Assembly (NCBI GenBank): GCA_014656495.1
Contig: BNCN01000007.1
Span: 376,037-440,036 of the forward strand
Reading direction: 5' to 3'
Source: Comamonas sp. KCTC 72670
GTDB lineage: Bacteria; Myxococcota; Myxococcia; Myxococcales; Myxococcaceae
DNA: 64,000 nt
Every line of letters starts with the position of its first letter. Position 1 is the stretch's first letter. Below the pieces are notes generated by a model, which made no database searches, was not told the origin of the DNA, and saw only the letters and a list, made by a program, of their open reading frames with translations. This document shows, piece by piece, positions 32,527 through 40,501 of the stretch. Both the position numbers and the translations under genes were made by a program.

Positions 32527-34302
32527 ATGTCCCTCTTCATCTGCCAGCGGTGCGAGGCGCAGCACGAACAGTGGGGCGGCGCCTGTCCGTCGTGCGGCGG
32601 CACCGAGCTGCTGACGGTGGCGCCGCAAGTGGACCGGATGCTCGGCCGCGTCGTCGCCGGCCGCTTCCGCATCCTCCGGCGGCTGGGCCAGGGTGGCATG
32701 GGCTCGGTGTACCTCGCCGAGCAGGTGGGCATTGGCCAGCAGGTGGCCATGAAGTTCCTCAACAGCGGCCTCTCCCTGGACCCGGACGTGGCCCGGCGCT
32801 TCCTGAACGAGGCCAAGAGCTACGCGCGCGTCGGGCATCCGAACGCCGTCACGCTGCACGACTTCGGGCAGGACGAGGACGGCGGGCTCTACATCTCCAT
32901 GGAGTACGTGGAGGGGGACGACCTCAAGCACCTGCTCGCCACCTGCGGGCGGCTCGCGCTCGACGAGGCCGTGGACATCGTGCTCCAGGTCGCGGACGTG
33001 CTCGCGTACGCCCACGCCCGGCAGGTCATCCACCGCGACCTCAAGCCGGAGAACATCATGGTCCGGCAGGGCATGCGGGGTTGGCACGTGAAGGTGCTCG
33101 ACTTCGGCATCGCCCGCATCGCGGACGGCGCGACACGGCTCACGATTCAAGGCTCGGTGGCGGGCACGCCGCGCTACATGTCCCCCGAGCAGGCCATGGG
33201 CCTGGACGTGGACGCTCGCGCGGACGTGTACGCGGTGGGCATCGTCCTCTTCGAGCTGCTCACGGGACAGCAGCCCTTCGACGGCAACAGCGTCTCCGAA
33301 ATCATGCAGAAGCAGGTCCACCAGCCCATGCCGCACCTGGCGCAGGTGGTGGCGGACCTCCAGCACCCGGGCGTCGACGCCGTCATCCAGAAGGCCACCG
33401 CCAAGAATCGAGCGGAGCGCTACGCCACCATGGAGGCGTTCGCTTCCGACCTGGTCAACGCGCTGCCCACGCTCACCAACAGGCGCGCCGTCAGTGGCGT
33501 CAATCCCGCCGTCACGGGCGGCGGGCTGGAGCCAGTGCGCCCGGCGACGCTGCTCTTCGGAGCGGAGGGCTCGGAGGCCACGTTGGTGCGCACCGCTCCG
33601 GCGGACGCGGCGCCCGCGCCGGCCGCTGCCGCGCCCATTCCCCTGACCCAGCCCGCCCCGGCCGCTGCCGGTGCTGGTGGACTCCGAGTGGGGCCGGAGG
33701 GCTTCAACAAGACGGCGCATGCGGCGTCGCCGTACACGCCGCCTCCGCGTTCGCGCTCCGGGGTGGTGGTGGGGCTGGGCATCGCCGGTGTCCTGCTGGT
33801 GAGCGGCGTGGGCGTGGTGGCGATGCGAGGCGGAGAGGACGCGAAGCTCGGCACGCTGGTCCCCGTGGGTGGGGCCGCACAGCCGCATCCGCCTGCCACG
33901 GCTCCGCACGCGGAAGCCGCGCCTCACGCGGTGCCAGTTCGGGAGGCGCCCGCCGATACCGGAGACATCGCGGCGAAGCAGCTCAAGGTGCTCGCGGCGG
34001 GCCAGGTCATCGACATCGGCAACGACTTCAACGAGGGCCGACTGGACAGCGCGATGAAGCGGCTGGCCCAGGCCCGGAGCCTGGGGCTGGACGCCGTCGA
34101 ACCCGAGCTGATGACGCTCGCCGAGAAGGTCGAGGACGCGTCGAAGCGCATGACGCGTGCTCGCGCGAAGGAGAACGACGGCAGCTGTGAGGAGGCCATC
34201 GGGCTCTACCGCGCCTTGAAGCGTGACTACCCGCAGCTCGCGGAGGCCCAGCGTGGCATCCGGCGTTGCCAGGACATGCTGCCACCGGACGTGTCCGACT
34301 AG
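32527..34302 (+). CDS. Ser/Thr protein kinase with zinc-ribbon N-terminus and membrane segment
   Basis: A 591-residue eukaryotic-like kinase. The N-terminus carries a C4 zinc ribbon (Cys6, Cys9, Cys20, Cys23). The kinase domain (about 47-310) has the glycine loop LGQGGMGSVYLAEQ, Lys76, the catalytic loop HRDLKPEN (Asp171), DFG at 192-194 and GTPRYMSPEQ, so it should be active. An Ala/Pro-rich linker leads to one transmembrane helix (about 410-432, VVVGLGIAGVLLVSGVGVVAM). The final 150 residues would be extracytoplasmic and contain TPR-like helices with two cysteines. Myxobacteria hold many such kinases; the target is unknown. The ATG sits in a weak ribosome context (AGCAAGGACGCG). Confidence 0.92.
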   Translation: MSLFICQRCEAQHEQWGGACPSCGGTELLTVAPQVDRMLGRVVAGRFRILRRLGQGGMGSVYLAEQVGIGQQVAMKFLNSGLSLDPDVARRFLNEAKSYARVGHPNAVTLHDFGQDEDGGLYISMEYVEGDDLKHLLATCGRLALDEAVDIVLQVADVLAYAHARQVIHRDLKPENIMVRQGMRGWHVKVLDFGIARIADGATRLTIQGSVAGTPRYMSPEQAMGLDVDARADVYAVGIVLFELLTGQQPFDGNSVSEIMQKQVHQPMPHLAQVVADLQHPGVDAVIQKATAKNRAERYATMEAFASDLVNALPTLTNRRAVSGVNPAVTGGGLEPVRPATLLFGAEGSEATLVRTAPADAAPAPAAAAPIPLTQPAPAAAGAGGLRVGPEGFNKTAHAASPYTPPPRSRSGVVVGLGIAGVLLVSGVGVVAMRGGEDAKLGTLVPVGGAAQPHPPATAPHAEAAPHAVPVREAPADTGDIAAKQLKVLAAGQVIDIGNDFNEGRLDSAMKRLAQARSLGLDAVEPELMTLAEKVEDASKRMTRARAKENDGSCEEAIGLYRALKRDYPQLAEAQRGIRRCQDMLPPDVSD

Positions 34303-34328
34303 CATCGTGGCCTTGAAGGCCACGATGC
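34302..34328. terminator. Perfect 12-bp hairpin between convergent genes
   Basis: GCATCGTGGCCT and its exact complement flank a TGA loop, starting at the last base of the kinase stop codon. No T-tract lies on either side. The position between convergent genes suggests a shared terminator. Confidence 0.6.
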
Positions 34329-34347
34329 GGGGCCTACGTCGCCGCTC

Positions 34348-34677
34348 TCAGAGCCGGTCGACGCTCGTCTTGAAGCCCATGACCAGGTAGGTGAGCTGGT
34401 AGGAGACGGACTCCTTCAGCGCCGCCTTGGTGGCGTCATCGAGCTGGGTCTTCTTGCCGACCAGCGCGACCTGCTGGAGCGCCTCGACCGCGTCATCGAC
34501 GGACTTCTGAAGCCGCTTGAGGTGCGCCTGCAGCGCGGGGGCCGTCAGCTTCGCGATCTGGGTATCGGCCGCATCGCGGACATGCTGGAACTCGGTGAAG
34601 GAGACGCGATTGTCCGCGTTGATTCGGTCAATCTCCTTCTTCAGGGCGGCATGCTGAGTCGTGATGTTGAGGCTCAT
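34348..34677 (-). CDS. Small all-helical hypothetical protein
   Basis: A 109-residue protein that I do not recognise. It lacks Cys, signal peptide and membrane segments and appears to form two or three long amphipathic helices (HAALKKEIDRINADNRVSF, then LQAHLKRLQKSVDDAVEALQ). An excellent ribosome site (AAGGAG, 6 bp before ATG) supports it as a real gene. The 277-bp gap upstream holds nothing recognisable. It converges on the kinase gene. Confidence 0.6.
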   Translation of the reverse strand: MSLNITTQHAALKKEIDRINADNRVSFTEFQHVRDAADTQIAKLTAPALQAHLKRLQKSVDDAVEALQQVALVGKKTQLDDATKAALKESVSYQLTYLVMGFKTSVDRL

Positions 34678-34954
34678 GGGGGTTCTCCTTGGAGTTGGGG
34701 CGCTTCAGGGTGGCTGCAGCAACACGGCCCCGTGCTGCGAACTCAAGACACGCTGGGTTGCCGAGGAGCACTGGCCGCGCTCGCGACCTAGCACTCGCCG
34801 CCTTGACGCGTGTTTGTACGCACGCGGGAAGTGCGGGAGGGACAACGCTCCGGTGGGCGAGCGTTCACGGAGCGACCTCGATTCACCCTCCAGTCGTGGC
34901 AGCGGCGATGAGGCACGTCGGAGACAAGCCGCCGGTTGAAGTGACGCCGACGCG

Positions 34955-35404
34955 TCAGCCCCGCGCCAGGAAGCGGTCCAGCACGCCAAGCATCGTCGCC
35001 CAGCCGTTCTCGGTCCGGCTCGCGTACTCCGCCCACTGGGCGTCCATCTCATGCGTCAGCGTCAGCTCACAGCCGCTGTCACGCGGGGCGATCTCCACCG
35101 TCACCCGGCTGAGCTCGTCCTCTTCCTTCTCGATGTGCCACGTGAAGACGAGCCGACGAGGCCGGTCGATCTCCAGGTAGGTCCCCACGTGGTCGATCTC
35201 CTCCCCCGCCCTGCGCACGAAGAAGGAGAACTTCCCGCCCACCCGGGCGTCGATGGCGAGCCGCAGCACTTCCTCCTCGCGGACCCCGGGCCCCGCCATC
35301 CACTGGCCCACCAGTTCCGGCGTGAGCCAGGCGTCGAAGACCCGCTCCGGCGATGCGTTGAATTGCCGAGTGACGCGAACCTGGACGCTCTGTGCAGAGG
35401 ACAT
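34955..35404 (-). CDS. SRPBCC / AHSA1-type protein
   Basis: A 149-residue START-like (AHSA1/SRPBCC) protein. Diagnostic segments are VTRQFNASPERVFDAWLTPE at the start, WMAGPG, GGKFSFFVR, GTYLEIDRPRRLVFTWH, and the C-terminal helix ENGWATMLGVLDRFL. These proteins bind hydrophobic ligands; many are encoded next to an ArsR repressor, which is missing here. The start is preceded by AAGGGAG. Its promoter region carries two identical dyads flanking -35 and -10 boxes, so repression by an unlinked regulator is likely. Confidence 0.88.
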   Translation of the reverse strand: MSSAQSVQVRVTRQFNASPERVFDAWLTPELVGQWMAGPGVREEEVLRLAIDARVGGKFSFFVRRAGEEIDHVGTYLEIDRPRRLVFTWHIEKEEDELSRVTVEIAPRDSGCELTLTHEMDAQWAEYASRTENGWATMLGVLDRFLARG

Positions 35405-35444
35405 CGGCGGACTCCCTTCCTTCGGTGGACGAAAACCGCAACTC

Positions 35445-35456
35445 AACCACTTGGTT
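35445..35456. promoter_or_regulatory. Operator-like dyad 1 of the SRPBCC gene
   Basis: AACCACTTGGTT: 5-bp arms AACCA/TGGTT around CT. It lies just downstream of the -10 box of the SRPBCC promoter. Confidence 0.6.
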
Positions 35457-35457
35457 C

Positions 35458-35486
35458 AAGATAGCGCCGCACGCGAACATGCACAA
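35458..35486 (-). promoter_or_regulatory. Promoter of the SRPBCC gene
   Basis: In the minus-strand sense, -35 TTGTGC (35486-35481), a 17-bp spacer and -10 TATCTT (35463-35458) lie about 55 bp before the start codon. The -35 overlaps one dyad, and the other dyad directly follows the -10. Confidence 0.55.
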
Positions 35487-35496
35487 CCACTTGGTT
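35485..35496. promoter_or_regulatory. Operator-like dyad 2 of the SRPBCC gene
   Basis: A second exact AACCACTTGGTT, centred 40 bp from the first (about four helical turns), overlapping the -35 box. Confidence 0.6.
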
Positions 35497-35567
35497 TAAT
35501 TTCACCGCCAGCCAGACCTGCCAGGGCTCAGGGAGTGGCTCCACTCCAGCACCTGAAACGCCCGGAC

Positions 35568-37001
35568 TCACCCCACCCTGCGGCCACCGATGTGCGCCCC
35601 GGCATTCGGCGACAGCCGGCGGTAGAGCGGGCCCGCGAGCGAGGAGACGACGCCCACCGCGATGAACGGCAGCATGAAGCGGTCCGGCGTCAACGGCGCC
35701 TCGCCAGCGCCTCGCGCCAGGTGCAGCATCAACCCGCCGAAGCTGATGCCCAGCCCCAGCGCCATCTGCATCGTCACCACGGACACCGTGGACGCGTTGC
35801 TCACCGTGTCCGGAGGGATGTCCGCATACGCCACGGTGTTGGTCGCGGTGAACTGCAATGAGCGCATGAAGCCGCTGACCATGAGCAGCCCCACGATGAG
35901 CGGCACCGGCGTGCTCTGCCGGAAGAAGGCCGGCAGCGCCGTCAGCACGGCCGAGGAGAGGTTGGCGAAGATGAGAATCTGCCGGAAGCCGAAGCGCCGG
36001 ATGATGAAGGGCGCCACCGACTTGCAGGCCATCGCGCCCACGCCGCTGCCCATGGTCACCAGGCCCGCCTCGACGGGCGTCCAGCCCAGGCCCATCTGGA
36101 ACAGCAGCGGCAACAGGAAGGGAGACGCCCCCAGCCCCATGCGCGTCAGGGTGCCGCCAATCATGCTCGCCCGGAAGGTGTCGATGCGCAGCAGCCGGAG
36201 GTTCAGCACGGGCCGCTCCACCCGCAGCGCGTGCCACACGTAAGCGCCCAGCGACGAGAGCGCGACCACCGCGAGCCCCAGTTGGTACGGCAGCGGCATC
36301 AACCCGACGCCCACCGTCTCCGCCGTGCCAATCAGCGTGGTGATGGCGATCGCCGCGAGCACGAAGCCTCGCGTGTCGAAGGGCCCAGGGTCCGGCTGAT
36401 GCAGCGGCGGAACGAAGCGCGCCACCGCGAGCATGCCCAGCAACCCCACCGGCACGTTGATGAAGAAGATCCACGGCCAGTCGGCCACGCCCAGGATGAG
36501 CCCCGCCAGCGGAGGACCGATCAGCGGCCCCACCAACGCGGGCATGGTGAACCAGCTCAGCGCGGAGACCAGCCGCTCACGCGGCGCCGAGCTCACCACG
36601 ATGATTCGCCCCACCGGCGTCATCAATGCGCCGCCCAGGCCCTGAATCGTGCGGAAGATGACCAGCTGGGTCAGCGACTGCGAGAACCCACAGAGCACCG
36701 AGCCCGTGAGGAACACGCACATCGCGCACAAGAAGACGCGGCGGGGACCGAAGCGGTCGGCGATCCACCCGCTCGCGGGCGCCAGCACGGCCAGCGCCAG
36801 GATGTACGACGTGAGCGCCAGCTTCAGATGAATGGGGTCCGTGCCGAACGCCACGGACAAGCGGGGCAGCGCGGTGGACAGCGCGGTGGAGTCCACGAAC
36901 TCCATGAACAGCGCACTGGCCACCGCGATGGACGCCAGCCGGGAGCCCCGAGGAGCCTCCGGAGGCGCTTCCGCCGCACTGGGGGCTGACTGCTCCGCCA
37001 C
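35568..37001 (-). CDS. MFS transporter, DHA2-like drug/solute exporter
   Basis: A 477-residue inner-membrane protein with about 14 predicted helices. MFS signatures are present: FMEFVDSTALSTALP in helix 1, the loop 2-3 motif GWIADRFGPRRVF, and motif C-like GPLIGPPLAGLIL in helix 5, with WIFFINVPVGLLG after it. These favour a DHA2-type proton-coupled exporter. The GTG start follows the rmlC stop by only 3 bp, so it belongs to the rhamnose operon and is probably coupled. Whether it exports a sugar-pathway product or an unrelated compound cannot be read from the sequence. Confidence 0.85.
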   Translation of the reverse strand: MAEQSAPSAAEAPPEAPRGSRLASIAVASALFMEFVDSTALSTALPRLSVAFGTDPIHLKLALTSYILALAVLAPASGWIADRFGPRRVFLCAMCVFLTGSVLCGFSQSLTQLVIFRTIQGLGGALMTPVGRIIVVSSAPRERLVSALSWFTMPALVGPLIGPPLAGLILGVADWPWIFFINVPVGLLGMLAVARFVPPLHQPDPGPFDTRGFVLAAIAITTLIGTAETVGVGLMPLPYQLGLAVVALSSLGAYVWHALRVERPVLNLRLLRIDTFRASMIGGTLTRMGLGASPFLLPLLFQMGLGWTPVEAGLVTMGSGVGAMACKSVAPFIIRRFGFRQILIFANLSSAVLTALPAFFRQSTPVPLIVGLLMVSGFMRSLQFTATNTVAYADIPPDTVSNASTVSVVTMQMALGLGISFGGLMLHLARGAGEAPLTPDRFMLPFIAVGVVSSLAGPLYRRLSPNAGAHIGGRRVG

Positions 37002-37004
37002 GGC

Positions 37005-37556
37005 TCAGCCCACGTACTCCGGCAACACCGGCGCGTCCTGGAGGCGCGGCGCCCGGGCATCCTTGGGCGACAACAACGGCGCGGCCACCGGCCACGGAAT
37101 CGCCAGGTCCGGGTCGTTCCACACGATGCTCCGCTCCGTCTCGGGCGAGTACAGCGCGGTGCACTTGTAATGGAAGTCCGCGGAGTCACTCACCACGCAG
37201 AAGCCGTGCGCAAAGCCGGCCGGAATCCACAGCTGGCGCCGGTTCTCCGAGGACAGCTCCGCCGCCACCCACTTGCCGAACGTGGGCGAGCCGCGCCGCA
37301 CGTCCACCGCGACGTCGTAGACGGCCCCCGCGAGCACCTGCACCAGCTTGCCCTGCGCCTGCGGCTCCTGGAAGTGCAGGCCCCGCAGCGTTCCCTTCGC
37401 CGAGCGCGAGTAGTTGTCCTGCACGAAGGGCCCGGCGATGCCCGCGTCGGCGTACTTCGCCGCGTGGAACATCTCCATGAAGAAGCCGCGGTCGTCGCCG
37501 AACACCTTCGGCTCCAACAGCAGCACCTCCGGAATCTCCAGCGGGGTCACCTTCAC
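37005..37556 (-). CDS. rmlC: dTDP-4-dehydrorhamnose 3,5-epimerase
   Basis: A 183-residue cupin enzyme, third step of dTDP-L-rhamnose synthesis. Family motifs are [29 protein letters not shown] (catalytic His61), [19 protein letters not shown] and IPAGFAHGF; the length is typical. It starts with GTG overlapping the rmlA stop codon (GTGA), so translation is coupled. Confidence 0.94.
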   Translation of the reverse strand: MKVTPLEIPEVLLLEPKVFGDDRGFFMEMFHAAKYADAGIAGPFVQDNYSRSAKGTLRGLHFQEPQAQGKLVQVLAGAVYDVAVDVRRGSPTFGKWVAAELSSENRRQLWIPAGFAHGFCVVSDSADFHYKCTALYSPETERSIVWNDPDLAIPWPVAAPLLSPKDARAPRLQDAPVLPEYVG

Positions 37557-38434
37557 GACACGGCCCCCCGGTTCTCCGCGAGCGCCAGCAGGTACTGCCC
37601 GTACTCGTTCTTGAGCATCGGCTCGGCCAGCGCCCGGAGCTCCTTCGCGCCGATGTAGCCCATGCGGAACGCAATCTCCTCCGGGCACGACACCTTGAGC
37701 CCCTGACGGCGCTCGATGATCTCGATGAAGTTCGACGCCTGCATCAGCGACTCGTGCGTGCCGGTGTCCAGCCACGCATAGCCGCGGCCCATGAGCTCCA
37801 CGTCGAGCTGCCCGCGGCGCAGGTACTCCGCGTTGACGTCGGTGATCTCCAGCTCGCCGCGCTTGCTCGGCTTGAGCCCCGCCGCGATGTCCAGCACCTG
37901 GTTGTCGTAGAAGTACAACCCGGTGACGGCGTAGTTCGACTTCGGCTTCAGCGGCTTCTCTTCCAGGCTCACCGCGCGGTTCCTGGCGTCCAGCTCCACC
38001 ACGCCGTAACGCTCCGGGTCCTTCACGTAGTAGCCGAACACCGTCGCGCCCGAGGTGCGCGCCGACGCGCGCTTCACCAGCTCGCTCAGGCCGTGGCCGT
38101 AGAAGATGTTGTCGCCCAGCACCAGCGACACGCTGTCGTTGCCCACGAACTCGCGGCCGATGATGAACGCCTGGGCCAGCCCCTCGGGCCGGGGCTGCTC
38201 CGCGTAGCGCAGGTGCATGCCCCACTGGTCGCCGCTGCCCAGCAGCTCCTGGAAGCGCGGCAAGTCTTGCGGCGTGGAGATGACCAGCACGTCCCGGATG
38301 CCCGCCAGCATCAGCGTGCTCAGCGGGTAGTAGATCATCGGCTTGTCGTGCACGGGGAGCAGCTGCTTGCTGACCACGCGAGTCAGGGGGTACAGCCGCG
38401 TTCCGGAGCCCCCCGCGAGGATGATGCCTTTCAT
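37553..38434 (-). CDS. rmlA: Glucose-1-phosphate thymidylyltransferase
   Basis: A 293-residue enzyme that makes dTDP-glucose, first step of the rhamnose pathway. It begins [18 protein letters not shown], the nucleotidyltransferase loop, followed by [18 protein letters not shown] and the [19 protein letters not shown] segment. The ATG at 38434 is preferred because GAGG lies 5 bp upstream; an in-frame GTG two codons earlier is possible. It lies 15 bp after rmlD. Confidence 0.94.
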   Translation of the reverse strand: MKGIILAGGSGTRLYPLTRVVSKQLLPVHDKPMIYYPLSTLMLAGIRDVLVISTPQDLPRFQELLGSGDQWGMHLRYAEQPRPEGLAQAFIIGREFVGNDSVSLVLGDNIFYGHGLSELVKRASARTSGATVFGYYVKDPERYGVVELDARNRAVSLEEKPLKPKSNYAVTGLYFYDNQVLDIAAGLKPSKRGELEITDVNAEYLRRGQLDVELMGRGYAWLDTGTHESLMQASNFIEIIERRQGLKVSCPEEIAFRMGYIGAKELRALAEPMLKNEYGQYLLALAENRGAVS

Positions 38435-38449
38435 GTCCACCTCGGTCTG

Positions 38450-39352
38450 TCAGTGTCCCCGGGCCGCGAGCCACGTCGCGTGGAAACGCGACAGGGACTC
38501 GGACAACGCCAGGGGAGGAACGGAAAGTTCAGCACGGACCTTGTCGGTGCGCAGGCCGCTCTTCAGCGGGCGCGGGCTGGCGAGCTTCAGCTCCGCCATC
38601 CGGGTGGGGACAATCAGCTGGGCGTCGAAGCCGAACACCTCGCACAGCGCGCGGCCGAAGCCCACCCTGTCGATGACGGTCCCGCCGCAAGTGTTCCACA
38701 CCCCACCCAGCCGCCGCGTGCCCAGCTCCATCAACTGGGCGGCCACGTTGTCCGCGAGACTCGGAGAGACCACCTGGTCCTCGAAGAGGCGCACCTGCTG
38801 CCCCTTCTCCAGCGCCGTCACCAGCCACGCACCGAAGTTGAGCCGGCCCTCCACGGGAGGCCAGCCGTACACCACCGCCGTGCGAGCAATCGCACAGCCG
38901 GGCGCGAGCACCCGCGCGGCCTGCTCGCCCATGTGCTTCGTCACCGAGTAGACACCGCGCGGGTTGGGCACCGCGGCCTCGTCATACGGCCCGGCGTCGC
39001 CGTCGAAGACGTAGTCGGTGGACACATGCACCAGGTGCGCGCCGGCCTTCCGGGCGCTGCGCGCGACCGCCGCGGCGGCCGTCACGTTGCCTGCATAGGC
39101 CGCCTCGGGGTCCTTCTCACAGGCATCCACCTCCGTCATGGACGCGCAGTGGATGATGACCTCCGGCGCCGCGGCCTCCACCGTGGAGGCGACATCCGCC
39201 TCACGCGTCAGGTCCACGCTGACGTAGCCATACGCGCCGCCGGTGCGCCGGGCGCCTCGCCCCAGGCCCACGACCTCGTGCCCGCCCTGGTGCAGCAGGC
39301 CGCAGAGGCGGCTGCCCACCAGGCCGTTCGACCCCGTGACGAGGAAACGCAT
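38450..39352 (-). CDS. rmlD: dTDP-4-dehydrorhamnose reductase
   Basis: A 300-residue short-chain dehydrogenase/reductase-type enzyme, last step to dTDP-L-rhamnose. The NAD(P)-binding motif is GSNGLVG (7-13). The catalytic YSVTK motif, HVSTDYVFDGDAGPYDE and NPRGVYSVTK match the RmlD pattern. It starts 3 bp after the rmlB stop codon, within the same operon. Confidence 0.92.
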   Translation of the reverse strand: MRFLVTGSNGLVGSRLCGLLHQGGHEVVGLGRGARRTGGAYGYVSVDLTREADVASTVEAAAPEVIIHCASMTEVDACEKDPEAAYAGNVTAAAAVARSARKAGAHLVHVSTDYVFDGDAGPYDEAAVPNPRGVYSVTKHMGEQAARVLAPGCAIARTAVVYGWPPVEGRLNFGAWLVTALEKGQQVRLFEDQVVSPSLADNVAAQLMELGTRRLGGVWNTCGGTVIDRVGFGRALCEVFGFDAQLIVPTRMAELKLASPRPLKSGLRTDKVRAELSVPPLALSESLSRFHATWLAARGH

Positions 39353-39355
39353 GGC

Positions 39356-40381
39356 TCAGGCCTTCCCCTGCAGCCGCGTGCGATATTGGGTGTCGAAGTA
39401 CTGGAGGTACTCGCCGCTGGTCACCCGCTGCCACCAGGCGGAGTGGTCCACGTACCAGCGCACCGTCTCCGCCAGCCCCTGCTCGAAGGTGTGCGCGGGC
39501 GTCCAGCCCAGCTCCGCGCGGATCTTCGACGGGTCAATGGCATAGCGCCGGTCGTGCCCCGGCCGGTCCTTCACGTACTGGATGAGCGACTCGGGCTTGC
39601 CCACGAGCCCCAGAATCGCCTTCACGATTTCGATGTTCCGCCGCTCCGCCCCACCGCCGATGTTGTAGACCTCGCCCGCGCGGCCCTTCTCCAGCGCGAG
39701 CAGCAACGCCTGGCAGTGGTCCTCCACGTGGAGCCAATCCCGCACGTTGGCGCCGTCGCCGTACACCGGCAGCGGCTTGTCGTGCAGCGCGTTCACCACC
39801 ATCAGCGGAATCAGCTTCTCCGGGAACTGGTAGCGGCCGTAGTTGTTCGAGCAGCGCGTCACCACGACATCCAGCTTGAAGGTGTGGTGGTACGCGAGCG
39901 CCAGCAAATCGGAGCTCGTCTTGCTGGCCGAGTACGGGCTCGACGGCTGCAACGGCGAGGACTCCGTGAAGGCGCCCGTGGGGCCCAGCGAGCCGTAGAC
40001 CTCGTCGGTGGACACCATGAGGAAGCGCTTCACGCCGCGCGCGCGGCTGGCCTCCAGGAGACGCTGCGTGCCCAGCACGTTGGTGGCGACGAACTCCTCC
40101 GGCCCCAGGATGGAGCGGTCCACGTGGCTCTCCGCCGCCAGGTGCATCACCGTGTCGATGCCGTGCACGGCCATCACGTGCTCCACCAGCTCACGGTTGC
40201 CGATGTCGCCCCGGATGAAGACGTGCTGGGGGTCGCCTTCCAGCTCGGAGAGGTTCTCGAGGTTCCCGGCGTACGTGAGCTTGTCGAGGTTGACCACCGT
40301 CCAACCCGGGCGCTCGCGGCGCAGATACTTCACGAGGTTGGAGCCGATGAAGCCACAGCCGCCTGTCACCAAAACATTCAT
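39356..40381 (-). CDS. rmlB: dTDP-glucose 4,6-dehydratase
   Basis: A 341-residue SDR-family enzyme, second step of the rhamnose pathway and first gene of the rmlBDAC operon. Motifs: NAD-binding GGCGFIGS (7-14), LAAESHVDRS, the catalytic Thr125-Asp126-Glu127 in STDEVYGS, Tyr150 and Lys154 in YSASK, and RCSNNYGRYQFPEKLIPL. A TTGACG/TACGCA promoter lies 36 bp upstream. Confidence 0.95.
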   Translation of the reverse strand: MNVLVTGGCGFIGSNLVKYLRRERPGWTVVNLDKLTYAGNLENLSELEGDPQHVFIRGDIGNRELVEHVMAVHGIDTVMHLAAESHVDRSILGPEEFVATNVLGTQRLLEASRARGVKRFLMVSTDEVYGSLGPTGAFTESSPLQPSSPYSASKTSSDLLALAYHHTFKLDVVVTRCSNNYGRYQFPEKLIPLMVVNALHDKPLPVYGDGANVRDWLHVEDHCQALLLALEKGRAGEVYNIGGGAERRNIEIVKAILGLVGKPESLIQYVKDRPGHDRRYAIDPSKIRAELGWTPAHTFEQGLAETVRWYVDHSAWWQRVTSGEYLQYFDTQYRTRLQGKA

Positions 40382-40416
40382 GTCGCGTGGACCTCAAATC
40401 GCTCGGAGTGTGCGAC

Positions 40417-40445
40417 TGCGTATCGAAGGGGTCCACGACCGTCAA
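40417..40445 (-). promoter_or_regulatory. Candidate promoter of the rmlBDAC operon
   Basis: Minus-strand TTGACG (40445-40440), 17-bp spacer, TACGCA (40422-40417), 36 bp before rmlB. The -35 is strong and the -10 weak. The divergent glycosyltransferase gene starts 57 bp to the other side. Confidence 0.45.
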
Positions 40446-40501
40446 GGCGCGATGGAGGCAAGCTTGTGTATCAGCCCGGCACGGCGCTAAGGGAGCCGGT
40501 C

